Shown here one piece after another: positions 1 through 12,337 of a DNA stretch of 64,000 nucleotides. Source of the DNA: Oopsacas minuta (lineage: Eukaryota > Porifera > Hexactinellida > Lyssacinosida > Leucopsacidae). The stretch lies in contig JAKMXF010000288.1 of assembly GCA_024704765.1 (NCBI GenBank), positions 1 through 64,000 on the forward strand, given 5' to 3'. The notes below the pieces were generated by a model, which worked only from the letters and a program-made list of their open reading frames with translations, was not told where the DNA came from and ran no database searches. Positions within the stretch are counted from its first letter, which is position 1; every line of letters begins with the position of its first letter. Both the position numbers and the translations under genes were made by a program.

Positions 1-186
1 CTTATTACTGACTATGATGTTCATTGTTTATGTGTGTTTTCACATGAAGGGGAATTAATACACAAGATAGGAAAGGAAGGACAAGAGAGAGGAGAGTTTT
101 TCCACCCCAGAGGAGTATGTATTAACCAGGAAGGGAGGCTTCTAGTATCATCTGATAATCCTAATCATGCTATACAGATATTCTAG
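1..186 (+). CDS. NHL-repeat protein, C-terminal end only (partial, 5' end outside window)
   Basis: Frame 1 is open from the first base to TAG at 184-186 and gives 61 residues. The reading contains the NHL-like strand pattern CVFSHEGELIHKIG, then GEF..PRGVCI and GRLLVSS, and ends NHAIQIF. The same C-terminus is encoded in the opposite direction at 5652-5836, with only a handful of base differences, so the two are recent paralogues in inverted orientation. NHL repeats form beta-propellers that bind protein or RNA. What this one binds is unknown, and the N-terminal part lies outside the window. Similarity between the two copies stops at the stop codons: the sequence after 186 does not match that beyond 5652. 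Confidence 0.8.
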   Translation, partial: LITDYDVHCLCVFSHEGELIHKIGKEGQERGEFFHPRGVCINQEGRLLVSSDNPNHAIQIF

Positions 187-1056
187 TAACTCCTTGATTT
201 CCCCTTGTAGCTATTTCTTGTGACAAGAGATTTCGCAGCATTCGTACAGCTAAATTCGATGCGACTGTTCCAAGCTACGATAATTTGTGATTAGTTGAAT
301 ATTTATTGCAGACTTTAGTTTAGGTATATGATTAGCTAGATAAACATAACCATAGTATGAAAATTGGGTAATTGCTCTTTTTGTACCTGACTTACAGGGG
401 ACTTTGCCCCTGAACCCCATTGGGATCTTACAGTACCCCCAGACCCCCCGGATCCGCCCCTGATAATCGTAGAGGCTTCCTCACAACAGATACAGGGAAA
501 CTCGTTAATACGAATACCAACGGACGGACAAATTTTGATCGCCTTATCTGGAGTTCGCATTAACGAGGTTCTATTGTATACTGGAGTACAAAGTACCCTG
601 AATCCGAATTTCCCATTTTCAAGTCTCTCATATGTAAATTTATTGTTGGTTTTATGAATATAAAGTGAACAAATATTTGGAATATCAAGAGAATCTTAGA
701 GAATTGTTTTTAACGACAGAGCATTAAAGAGCGCGCTTCTATTTGGACGAGCGGAACTTGGGGCAGCGCTCCATTTTGCAGTAGCGCACTCCTGAATATG
801 TAATTGCAAACAATTAATAAATTTCATTGTTATTCTGAATTAAATTCAGTTTGCTTGCTATAAAAAGTGGATGCTGTGACACTTTTTATACTTCATTTTA
901 CAGTATGTTGCAAGCTATATGCGTTTAGCCTGGGTCAAATGCGTTCGGTAAGGCTGAACACCTTTTCTATCATTTCCATTTCTCATAGGTGACTATTTCA
1001 TAACATATATATCAATTTGCAGCTAATCAGTCAACATAGGTTACTCTACTTTAAGC
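187..1056. other. Intergenic, with transposon end fragments
   Basis: No gene seen. Around 384-476 there is a C-rich stretch ending in GGATCCGCCCCTGA, which matches the end of the full inverted-repeat element at 15528-15791. At about 500-575 a stretch with ACGGACGGACAAATTTT and TTAACGAGGTTCTATTGTA resembles the pogo/Tigger-like termini seen at 33876, 37022 and 57300. At 720-790 there is a GC-rich patch with AGAGCGCGCTTC and GCGCTCC, related to the element near 19160-19435. Confidence 0.5.
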
Positions 1057-1257
1057 CAGGGTTTCTCAACCTCTCTCAAGCTTTGACCACACTTTTGGTA
1101 AAGCATTTTTTCTGACCAAATCAAGATTGGTAAAACTTGGTCAAGTTTGGTCAGGTTTGGTCATGAAGCTTTCAATTTGGCCAAAAATATCATATAAAAG
1201 TATCTGTGAGCACAGTGTGGTCAATTTTGGCAAAAGACCACAGGTTAAGAAACCCTG
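1057..1257. repeat. hAT-like MITE with CAGGGTTTCTCAACC termini
   Basis: The left end CAGGGTTTCTCAACCT and right end AGGTTAAGAAACCCTG are inverted repeats about 200 bp apart. The interior repeats a TTTGGTCA-type motif several times on both strands. The CAGGG...CTCAACC terminus is typical of hAT (Charlie-type) non-autonomous elements. I could not find a clean 8-bp target duplication at the flanks, so the exact ends are approximate. Confidence 0.6.
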
Positions 1258-3029
1258 CCATAGCCCATCAGTGTTTTATTAGTCAACCACATGCCTGCAA
1301 TTTTACGATTCATAATACTTAGATTCTATAGAAAAACTATGTTATAGAACGATAATATTCTCAATCAGCTTTACTCCCAGTTATTCTACTCTACTGCGGT
1401 ACATTACTGATTCCTCGACTCTCCTGTAATTTCCCTCGCTCGGCTATATCGTAAATCTTAACAGATAGAAGACTTCTAATACCTTCTTCTCGAAATTTAC
1501 TTCAAGCAGCTATACGCAAATGGAGCCAATACCCTTCATTCCTGCCCTGGATGCTCGTTACAATCACTTATTGAAACCAAAATTTAGACTATCATCAGTC
1601 TATCTGTACAGCTGTAATGTATTTCCTGGCCAGGTACTCTGTGTTCCTCTATAATATTTCGAGTTTATACAACTGTGTTATCCCTAACGTACACCTACCT
1701 TTTATATATTTTCCGAACATTTATAAGAGCTAACTCCAATCGGCTCTACACCGAAATATCGTCTATTTCGTTGTGTGACGTCAACATATTATTCGTCACC
1801 CCATTTAACTGTGTTTCCTGCTTCAATATTTGTAACCTAGTTCGAGATGTATAATATGACCACATGCTGTCTATTTACAAACAATCACTATTCCATGTCA
1901 ATACATCGTTAGACTGACTGGTGTTGATTTGTACTAATAGACAAGCTTCATCTCTCGCATACTAGTTTTCTTCGTTTGAGCATTAGTCAAACACTGCACT
2001 TTTTGCTGCTTTCCTTCCTTCACTTAGCTTACTATTTACCCTGTCGTCATTATTCCTATTTTTCGCATATAATTGCAAGAAAATCTATTTTATTGTCATG
2101 TTCATTCGTTTGTATTGATCCTAACAGCTATCAGTATTTTCTACGTGTTTGCTAGACTATCAATTTCCGCTCTATTGTAATACTAGCTTGGAAACAGCTC
2201 ATACGTATATTCACCTATTCCTTATTCTATACAGTTCCCTTTGTCGCAAACCGATTCGTTTAGGTGTGAGGACAGACTTTTATGCTAATATAGTGAGTTT
2301 TTCGAAATATAAAACAATTCAGTTACAGTCGTTTTTCGCGTCACCCTAACCCGCTATTTTTCGCACTTTAAAGAGGCTCGTGGGATCTTGATCCTCCCTC
2401 CGCGTATTACATTACGCCTACACCTTATAATGATATTCTCATAATCCATACGTACGTCTATAACACTTTGTTTGGACACATTCAAATGTCCTTACTTTAC
2501 ACCCAAACGGAGTTCAGTTATCGCTGCATATGGCCCAAGCACTTACAGTTGCTATTTTCCTTGCCAAAACTTCCGTTTACGCAAATATAAATTTAAAGAG
2601 GTAGTAGATATCACTGCACATGACCCAAAAGTTTTCGCATGTTTCAAACCAATTCATGTCCCACGCTTTCACGTAGCTACTTCGCAAATTCTAATATTCG
2701 CGACTCCATTAGTCCACCTGCATCGCACGCGTATTAGAGAGCATAATTATAGCGTAGACCCATTGGAATATTATTGCTCTTCATTTTGGCTCCCAAATTC
2801 TGCATTATACCTGCTTTGTATTCAATCGTCCCTAAATTATCCTATCCAAACCCAGTCGCAGCTACCCTACTCCTTACTATTTTCCTTTTACGCATACTCC
2901 ATAAACGCATTCAATTTACACACACTACCTATCACTACTAACCATTTACCTAATTCAACAAGAATATCTAATATTCCTAACACGTATATTCCATATAACA
3001 CAACACACCAGTAGTACAACCTTAGCTAG
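1258..3029. other. Upstream region and probable 5' leader of the SR-protein gene
   Basis: No supported gene. The + strand is strikingly pyrimidine-rich, with few G, from about 1380 to 3010. A 180-codon frame is open from 2472 to 3014 but has no ATG and a composition set by the C/T bias, so I regard it as a by-product. Its stop lies 15 nt before the SR-protein ATG. The promoter of that gene must lie here, but no TATA box can be singled out. Confidence 0.45.
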
Positions 3030-3914
3030 ATGGCAACACGCGTGTACGTAGGTGATCTCGGTGATAATGGCAGCCAGCAAGAACTAGAAGATACCTTCAA
3101 ACAGTTCGGCTCTCTGAAAGAAGTTTGGATAGCAAAGGATCCAAAAGGTTTTGCGTTTGTAGAATTCAATTACGCAGAAGATGCATCTACTGCTATTAAA
3201 CAGCTGGATAATACTATTGTCTGTGGTTGTAAAGTGCGTGTAGAGATGGCAAGAGACAGTCGTAGGGGACGTGGTGGTAGGGGTGGAAGAGGATTTTATC
3301 CCAGGACCTCCTATCGACAAAGCTCCCCCTATTCCTACGGGGGGCGTAGTCGTAGAGACGATCGTGGTCCTCGTGGTTCTTCCTTTCGTGACCGTGACGT
3401 AGGTTACTCAGATAGAGATTATCGTTCTGGGGGTGGGGGTGGGGGTGGTGACTATGGGAGTCGAGGGGACACTTATATCGGGTCGCGTCGTGACGTCTAC
3501 ACACCCCCACCCTCTCGCGGTGATATGCATCGTGGTCGCTCTGATTATGAGGGTCCCAGAGGTGCGGATCCCTACTATGAAACGAGTACTTACCGCTCAG
3601 GGGGTGGCAGTGGGGGTATTGGGGGATCATACGGTCGTTCAGTCGGTGCTTACGAAAACAGATCTCGCGAATATTCTCCCCCTCGCGGTGGAAGAGACGA
3701 ATACAGTTATAGCAGCGGCCCCCGTGGATATGTAGGCGCTGCTCCCAGCTTCAGAGATGAACAACATTCCAGCTACGATTACGACAGGAATTACAGTCGT
3801 AGAGATGACTATTATGGTGGTGGTGGGTCGGTTCGTAATGGGGATAGATCTCGCTACGGTCGCTCTCCTATGAGGTCTCCTAAGAGGTCATTTAGAGATC
3901 GTTCTCCATACTAA
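3030..3914 (+). CDS. SR splicing factor, SRSF3/SRSF7-like (RRM plus Arg/Gly/Ser/Tyr-rich tail)
   Basis: An intronless ORF of 294 residues. An RRM occupies about residues 3-75: RNP2 is VYVGDL (5-10) and RNP1 is KGFAFVEF (39-46). The order VYVGDLG.NG...ELE..F..FG, followed by CGCKVRVEMA, is the signature of the SRSF3/SRSF7 (9G8) group of nuclear pre-mRNA splicing and export factors. The tail (about 76-294) is dense in RGG, SYG and RDR repeats and ends with RS dipeptides (RSRYGRSP, RSPKRSF, RDRSPY), the expected SR-kinase substrate. There is no CCHC knuckle of the SRSF7 type. The tail is richer in Gly and Tyr than in vertebrate SRSF3, somewhat like hnRNP or FUS tails. Frames open on the opposite strand here are shadows of the repetitive tail. 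The ATG was chosen because the RRM begins directly after it. Confidence 0.93.
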   Translation: MATRVYVGDLGDNGSQQELEDTFKQFGSLKEVWIAKDPKGFAFVEFNYAEDASTAIKQLDNTIVCGCKVRVEMARDSRRGRGGRGGRGFYPRTSYRQSSPYSYGGRSRRDDRGPRGSSFRDRDVGYSDRDYRSGGGGGGGDYGSRGDTYIGSRRDVYTPPPSRGDMHRGRSDYEGPRGADPYYETSTYRSGGGSGGIGGSYGRSVGAYENRSREYSPPRGGRDEYSYSSGPRGYVGAAPSFRDEQHSSYDYDRNYSRRDDYYGGGGSVRNGDRSRYGRSPMRSPKRSFRDRSPY

Positions 3915-5651
<1,737 letters not shown>

Positions 5652-6898
5652 TTAGAATATCTGTATAGCATGATTAGGATTCTCAGATGATACTAGAAGC
5701 CTCCCTTCCTGGTTTATACATATTCCTCTGGGTTGGATAAACTCTCCTCTCTCTTGTCCTTCCTTTCCTATCTTGTGTATTAATTCCCCTTCATGTGAAA
5801 ACACACATAAACAATGAACATCATAGTCAGTAATAAGAATATTACCAGATTCATCCACGAATAAACGAACTGGTCCTATTACTAGTTTCCCTACTCCTTT
5901 AGTAATCATATGACGAATTGATTCGTGAGCATAATTATAAATAATCAAGCAAGGATCACTAATACACAGGACAACAACCTCAGTAGAGGTCAGCGTAACA
6001 TCTTTAGGTCCAAAAATATCAAGAATGAAAGAATTAAATGACAGATCTAAGTTCAAGCATTGAACTCTGCAATTATCGAATTCCGCAATATAAATGCTAT
6101 TCTTATCAATAGAGATATTTATGCCTGATGGACGGTCAAATTCCAATTTATTCTTTCCTTTACCACCGACAGAATGCAATAATTTCCCTCTCATAGAATA
6201 TACGTTCATACAATAGCTACGAATCAGTGTCACATATACCTTGTCCTGAGCTATACTTATGCCAGCTGGACCATTCATCTTGTGACCGAATGAGAACACA
6301 AAATCATAAGAACTATTGAATACCTGTACTCTATTCCATCCTAAATCACATATGTAGATATAGTTAGTCACAGGATCTATAGCCATACTACCAGGATAAG
6401 GAAACACACCAGTAGATGATTCGTCCTTTGTACTATGTCTCCCAAACACCTCTACAGGTTGAAACATATTCTTGTAGTCTAGTGTCTTGCTCTTCCTGAG
6501 ATTAAGTCGTAATCTACCAGTTTCTCCAAGTTTCTTCTCCAGCAACTCATCCCATTCCAAACCCACGGTTTATAGGTAAGACGAACTGTCTCGAGTTTGC
6601 TCTCCAACTCTTTAATTCTTTCATCCATGACAGCAACACTCTGATCTAGAATTTCTTTACTTTAATTCCCTTGAATTGTAGAAATTAGTTCTTTAGAGGC
6701 CATCAACTGAACCTTTTCCTCCTCTATTCCCTCTCCAGTAAAATCATTTAATAAGTCTTGTAATTCTGCTAAGAGGTCTCTCTCTCTGTCTTGCAGAACC
6801 TTGTGTGCCCTCAAGAATCTCTCGGTGATTTCTCTGCGGACTCTCTCTACCTGAGAGAGAAAACTCTCATCAAATTGAACGGTGCTAACACCAGCCAT
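5652..6898 (-). pseudogene. TRIM-like coiled-coil/NHL beta-propeller gene with an in-frame stop and a frameshift
   Basis: The ATG at 6898 opens a 78-codon acidic coiled coil (MAGVSTVQF...ELISTIQGN) that ends in TAA at 6662-6664. The same frame then continues as SKEILDQSVAVMDERIKELE, clearly the rest of the coiled coil. Near 6568-6575 the frame changes: the propeller (VGLEWDELLEKK... to NHAIQIF, stop 5652) lies one frame off, consistent with a 1-base loss. No GT-AG intron can join the parts, because the downstream frame is closed by a stop in the TATAAACC stretch. The propeller has about six NHL-type strands, for example YIYICDLGWNRVQVF, IYIAEFDNCRVQC and ILITDYDVHCLCVF. There is no RING or B-box. 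Its 3' 185 bp match 1-186 in inverted orientation. It is probably a recent pseudogene, although a sequencing error could mimic one of the lesions. Confidence 0.8.
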
Positions 6899-8879
6899 TA
6901 TAGAAATCACGAAAATAATCTGAAAAATATTAAATATAAACTTAACGTTGAATTGGTACAAACAGTATGGTTCTGTAATAATAATTACTTTCAATGAAAT
7001 CTAATATACACTACAATATCTATAATTATCTGTCCCGACAGCTTTTCAATTTATTAAATTTGTTTAAAGTGGCACTAGTAATCGGAGGCATTATGTGTAT
7101 TTGGTTTAACATTTACAGTGCCTCCAATTCCAATCTACAAGTACCATTTTAACAAAGTTAATTAATTGACTGAGCTCTTTTTAGCTCGCTACGCTCGCAG
7201 TATATTATAAATAATATAATATTGAAACCATATACTTTTGTCCAATTTTAGAAATCTCGAAATGTACAAATTTTGCTATGTCATCATTGCTCCATTATGG
7301 TGACGTCAGATACTACACGTCACCACTTGTAAGTTTTACTCTAGCTGCTATCGTTATAGAGTTATTCGCGTTTAAAATTTTTTGTGGTTGATGACATCAC
7401 ACAAATTGTGTCCCTTGTGTCGATAGCTATTGTTCCAGAGTCTAGGCAAAGTATGCTAAGTTTGCTGAATTATTTTAATACCATCGAGTACTGTTTATAA
7501 CCTCTTACTACGATTTTGTTCCTACTATTTATATTAGCCAAAACCTAATACAATTCTTATGGGAAAAATTATAAAGTGGTAGTGTGTCAGATATAAATCT
7601 TTGCCCTCATTGCACACCACATGGTAATTATCTATGCACTCTGAAATTTCAGCCCTTAATTAATCAATGAAAGTAGTTTTGGCTATGCACCGCCTACGGT
7701 TATAGAAATAATTACGTATAATCGTGAGGCAGTGATTTCGATACTGGCTCGCTACTATAGTATAATCGGCACACTGAAATTGTGGAAAGAATACTTGCAT
7801 TCTATCAATCATACAGTAAACTTCCGTTATAATCAAGTCGGATACAACGATATTCCGCATATAACGAAGTCCTCTCATAACAACCCCTTCCAATCCGCTC
7901 AAATTAATATTTTATTACAGAAATGTCCGAATATTTCAGGTTAAATACCAAGCTGTGTTGACTATAATGATATTTAATATTATTCGCTCTCCACTGTATT
8001 CTATGTTTATCTTAAAATTATATGGGTAAGATTGCAAATAACCTGCAATTACCACTGTCTAACTTTTGAAACGACATCTCTAGGATGCTTTTGAATTTTA
8101 CATAAAAAGGTGTGGAAATAGGTTTAATCACGAAAAAGGTGTGAAATATTCACTTCAGAATAAATGTATACCCGAGGTCCAAACTCCCAAAATGTATATG
8201 TGTACCGATTTTCATGTTAACCTAACTGCTAGATCTCGCGGACGGATGGACGGACTTCGCACTTCGTCCATATCATTAGCATATCTCTCTATAGGAGCTG
8301 CACTAAAAACTATTTACTTAGCGAACTTGGAAATAAAACTTCCACTATTATTGCTGAAAAGTTACAAACAAATATGCATTTAACCTACTCTGGTTACAAC
8401 AAACTCCGCTTATAACGAAATGAAACCAAATGTCCCGAGCACTTAATTATAACGAGAGATTACTATATATCAGTTGTCGTAACCCACGAGGCCCTTCTTC
8501 ATAAAATTGTTGATTAGGAATTTGGAGGCGGACTAACGTGATGGTTGTTTCAGATTCAGTGTAACCGGATCATAGAATTTGAAATGGAAGGTAACAATTG
8601 ATTTATTACTTTAAATAAATACATTTTTTTGTGTTTTTGTTCCGTAAAACACTGAATTATTTGGTTTGCTTTTTAGTTTGACCTCCTCCCCATGATATGG
8701 AAAATTGTACATAACTAAGCGAACAGAGTAAAATGCTATCGAAATCTTCTAAAAATGTACAAAGGAATTGATCACTGGCGTTTGTTCGAGATTATATCCG
8801 GTGATGTAACGTGGGTACAGTATAATACAACTCTCTCTAAAAGTGCAAATAAGGCGTAGAAGGGAAGATACTCAGACCC
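6899..8879. other. Intergenic, repeat-derived
   Basis: No gene seen. About 7170-7200 carries GCTCGCTACGCTCGC, a motif that also occurs inside the element at 15528-15791. Positions 7790-7960 and 8385-8470 carry pogo-like fragments (for example CTCCGCTTATAACGAAATG). Short open frames here read through these repeats. Confidence 0.4.
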
Positions 8880-9337
8880 GTCGATGATACCCAGGATAGA
8901 TGTCAGATCCTCAAAGATAATGTAATTCGTATTCTTCGATATACATGGATCAGTTTTTGGTTCCTAGAGGACAAACCTTTACTGGTAATCGAATTTCTAC
9001 GGGGACACATTTTTTGTGAAGTTAAGGAACATGTTTTAGGAGAAGACCAAAGACTGCCCGCCATATTATTGAAATGTGTAAATCAAGCCGCTCAAAGCAG
9101 AGATGGAGATGGTTGAGCTTGAATATCCACCATCCATTCCAGACCTAGCCCCCTGTGACTTCTCTCTATTTCCTAAGCTGAAGAATTACCTCTCGGGTGG
9201 TAAGTCAATAGCAGTGCAGCACTGGGGACTGCGATTTTCCAGTATCTAAAACATATCTCTGCTGAAGACTATTTATTGAGTGGTTCAAACGTCTACAACT
9301 TTGTATTGCAAATGAGTGGGAATATTTTGAAAAATAA
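8880..9337 (+). pseudogene. Decayed mariner-family transposase, C-terminal part
   Basis: Fragments in changing + frames follow the order of a mariner transposase: VPRGQTFTGN (about 8960-8985), TARHIIEMCK (about 9050-9085), then YPPSIPDLAPCDFSLFPKLK (about 9124-9180). This last is a variant of the family's catalytic PHPPYSPDLAPCDFFLFPKLK block. It ends EWFKRLQLCIANEWEYFEK with TAA at 9335-9337. Several frameshifts and stops separate the pieces, so the copy is dead. The N-terminal helix-turn-helix half and the terminal repeats were not identified. Confidence 0.8.
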
Positions 9338-9390
9338 ACCATTAATAATGTGTATTGTGTATATTTGAAGATTTTAGGGGATAGTGATCA

Positions 9391-9720
9391 GGGGCCTCAT
9401 TCACTAAACAACTTAAGTTTTGCTTAACTTAAAGTTAAGTAAAACTTAAGCAATTCTTAAGTAAAACTTAAGTTTTCGTTAAGTATTCTTAAATATTCAA
9501 AACTTAATAGAATACTTAAAATTTGCTTAAGTTATAAGCAAAACTTAAGTTTTGCTTGAGTTTAAGCAAATACTTAGTTTTTGCTTAAGTTTTGTTTAGT
9601 GAATACCAACTTAAGATTTGCTTAAGTTTTACTTAAGTCTTACTTAGGTTTAAGCAAATACTTAGTTTTTGCTTAAAGTTAAGCAAATCTTAAGTTAAGT
9701 TGTTTAGTGAATGAGGCCCC
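9391..9720. mobile_element. Palindromic MITE with TTAAG-rich interior
   Basis: The ends GGGGCCTCATTCACTAAACA and TGTTTAGTGAATGAGGCCCC are perfect inverted repeats, 330 bp end to end. Almost the whole interior is made of imperfect AACTTAAG / TTGCTTAAG units on both strands, so the single strand could fold into one long hairpin. It codes for nothing. The transposase superfamily is uncertain; no target duplication is obvious (flanks TGATCA and AGAACT). Confidence 0.85.
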
Positions 9721-9733
9721 AGAACTTATTGAA

Positions 9734-9951
9734 TACCGTAAACTGGGTTTGCTTTAGCCCAAATATCAAAGCTCCAAAGAAACTAGATTGGATTCAGCAT
9801 TGTACTTGAAAATGACTGCCAAATTTTTAACGAATTTTCAAATATCGTAGACGATTTCGAATACAAATACAATATCTATTCGATAAGTAAGAAATTTCAA
9901 TATTTGGGCTAAAGCAAACCCAGTGGGCCAAAGTAGCCCCAGTTTACGGTA
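9734..9951. mobile_element. MITE with TACCGTAAACTGGG termini, copy 1
   Basis: The left end runs TACCGTAAACTGGG then TTTGCTTTAGCCCAAATAT. The right end carries its complement, ATATTTGGGCTAAAGCAAA, then CCCAGT and finally CCCCAGTTTACGGTA. A second copy with the same arms lies at 37465-37691. It begins only 13 bp after the preceding MITE and is non-coding. It lies about 320 bp upstream of the gene starting at 10268. Confidence 0.85.
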
Positions 9952-10267
9952 CCTGTTGTAATTGCTTTTACAAGAAATCGTCTCTTTTGTCTCCTCGCAA
10001 ATTGTCTAATTAATATGAAACTGATAATCTCAAACTCATAAATTTCATTTTCGGTATTTATAGTTTTATGAAAGTATTATGTAATACTGTCTCTAATTGT
10101 GTCGAATAAGTCACACACCTTGAAAGACATTACTTCACATAGAAGGTTATACTTACATTCAAAGTACAACTTAATTATTATATAAGTTATAACGATGAGA
10201 TATTTCTATAAAAAGAACTGTTACAGTTTTTAACTAAAATCTACACAGACTGAAAGGAATCCTTAAA

Positions 10268-12337
10268 ATGGTAACAAACATGAGCCAGTTAACACAATTG
10301 ATAGATGATCAAATGCTGCAATTATGCGAGAAGAGATTGAGGGAAATACAGTCGTTTGACTTAGAAGCTGTTAATCCTAGCGAACGCGACTTTATCGAAT
10401 TTATTAAAGGATTCGAGATGGAAATGGCATTCCTTGATAAAGAGGAAACTTCCATACTCTCAATGGAAACACGTTCTAATCTAAAGTATCGTTATTCTAT
10501 GATTATCGAGGACTACAAGAATATCATCACAATACCCAATCTCCTAGTTGAAATGGATCAAATCATAGCTCCATTTGAAGTCAAAGTAAAGATGATAGTG
10601 CGAATAAGTTTATCGAAAATATACGAAGAGTTTGAGATGAAAATGTCCACCAACAAAATGATCCCTGTCTCACTCAAAAGTAGCTTTAACAATCGATACA
10701 ACCTGCATTTACAGAAGGCTACTCAACTTCTCATCGATGATATCCTCCCGATAGATTTCAAAGACAGTCTCTACTACATAGAGAGGACACTAGCAGAACC
10801 TTCCCTATACTCTCTAAACGGTCTAATTATGTGGAAGGAGACAGCTGATAAAAAGATGTGGTTAATTCGGAGATTGTTTCTCATGCGTCCTGAATTCCCA
10901 AAACAGATCGGGGATATAATTGTGAAGAGATACGAATCTCTGAGCATAAAACTCAAGGCTGAGATCCTAAAGATGAGAACATATCCCATACCAGAACCTT
11001 GGTGTTCAGATTGTGTGAAGAATGGACTAAGACACGCAATTGATGGAGAATTCATTTTCTATCTAGATCCTGATATAGAAGAAGGCATGAAACCAGTGAA
11101 TCCTTCTAAGAGAGACATACTTCCCGGGGGTATCTCACGTCAGGAGTATGACACAAGGATGAACAGACTCGATATGGAGTACGCAATAGCAAGAGATACG
11201 TTGGAATCCATGAATGCTGATGATATAGAAAAGAAATGTACAGAAATAGAGGATTGGTATACTAAAATTGAGGGAATTGTTTCGTTTACATTTAATGAAC
11301 TTTCTTTGCTGTACAGAGACGCTAGGTCACTAGAATTTCTGGTCAGAAAGAATATAGACGATAAATTATTGAGGACAATATATGACATAGTGCTCAGAAC
11401 AATCCGTCACTATTTTCACAACAGAATAGATATTCCTTCTTTCGCCATAACGATTTATAGCAATCCCTTGATGATAGCTCCACCCAAAGAAGAAAGGAAT
11501 ATCCCTGTGGAATCTGGCGTTGACAGAGGGGGCGAAAAGTTCATACAATTAGATACTCCAGCCGCTGTAATCGTGGTAAAGAATAACATAATAGTTGCGG
11601 ATAGATACGGTGATTCAGTCTCACTCTACAGAGCCGATGATCTTGCAGCTACATTTTCGTATCATAATCCTCGTTTAGCTGGTACACCTGTCTCATTGAC
11701 CTACTTCAAACCGTTTGTATTTGTCTGCTATTCAAGTTTGTTAGTGCAATACTGTATAACATGGGAAGATAGTCGAAATGCATTTGAGATACTTCGTGAA
11801 AATAACATTAAAATACCACAAGCTTGTTGTATTGCGTCTTCCGAGGAGCTTTTGTATGTGGGGACTCTCAAGCCCAGTCTCATCCATATACAGCTAGATC
11901 CTCTCCGCGTAGAACATGAATATCCACTCAATCCCATCCTGCATACCATGAAAAGGAATAGGTATCCATGGCTACAAGACATGAAAGTTGCTGGTGATTT
12001 TGTCTTCTGTCTATTCACGGGAAGTCCCTATCCTCTCCAATGGTTCTCTCTAGAAGGAGAACTAATAAAGTTATTACTCACAGAGGATCAGATAGTAGGA
12101 GCATACAACTTCAACGTGTTCTGGAATCCGATCACTGATGAATGGAGATTCTACGTATGTGATTTCTGGGATAATTCCATTAAAGTTTTTGACATGTTTG
12201 GAAATTTCATAGAAACAATTTGTGAGACAGGACATGGACTGTGTCAAATATTCCGTCCTACTTGCATATTCATAGAAATAACTGGTTATACTACTATAGG
12301 GGACATGAAGGTGGACAATTGTCTACAGAGGTTCTAA
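10268..12337 (+). CDS. Uncharacterised 689-residue protein: helical N-terminal half and NHL-like beta-propeller C-terminal half
   Basis: An intronless ORF with an ATG in an AAAATG context. Residues 1 to about 400 are charged and helical, with several segments that look like coiled coil or helical bundle (for example LIDDQMLQLCEKRLREIQ, RNIDDKL-type heptads and KKCTEIEDWYTKIE). From about residue 425 the pattern changes to short beta-strands typical of NHL/SMP-type propellers: AAVIVVKNNIIVADRYGDS, LYVGTLKPSLIHIQL, and near the end WRFYVCDFWDNSIKVFDMFG. There is no RING, B-box, signal peptide or membrane segment. Only an incomplete blade count can be seen. It shares architecture, but not close sequence, with the NHL paralogues at 1-186 and 5652-6898. 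I do not recognise a named family; a cytosolic recognition or scaffold role is a guess. Confidence 0.85.
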   Translation: MVTNMSQLTQLIDDQMLQLCEKRLREIQSFDLEAVNPSERDFIEFIKGFEMEMAFLDKEETSILSMETRSNLKYRYSMIIEDYKNIITIPNLLVEMDQIIAPFEVKVKMIVRISLSKIYEEFEMKMSTNKMIPVSLKSSFNNRYNLHLQKATQLLIDDILPIDFKDSLYYIERTLAEPSLYSLNGLIMWKETADKKMWLIRRLFLMRPEFPKQIGDIIVKRYESLSIKLKAEILKMRTYPIPEPWCSDCVKNGLRHAIDGEFIFYLDPDIEEGMKPVNPSKRDILPGGISRQEYDTRMNRLDMEYAIARDTLESMNADDIEKKCTEIEDWYTKIEGIVSFTFNELSLLYRDARSLEFLVRKNIDDKLLRTIYDIVLRTIRHYFHNRIDIPSFAITIYSNPLMIAPPKEERNIPVESGVDRGGEKFIQLDTPAAVIVVKNNIIVADRYGDSVSLYRADDLAATFSYHNPRLAGTPVSLTYFKPFVFVCYSSLLVQYCITWEDSRNAFEILRENNIKIPQACCIASSEELLYVGTLKPSLIHIQLDPLRVEHEYPLNPILHTMKRNRYPWLQDMKVAGDFVFCLFTGSPYPLQWFSLEGELIKLLLTEDQIVGAYNFNVFWNPITDEWRFYVCDFWDNSIKVFDMFGNFIETICETGHGLCQIFRPTCIFIEITGYTTIGDMKVDNCLQRF

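Noticed and set aside
2472-3014. 180-codon open frame just upstream of the SR-protein gene, considered as a gene or uORF
   Set aside because: It has no ATG, its codon composition follows the C/T bias of the strand, and no domain is recognisable.
3084-3735. Open frames on both strands inside the SR-protein gene
   Set aside because: They are shadows of the Gly/Arg-rich repeat coding in frame; His/Pro/Ser runs are the complement of those codons.
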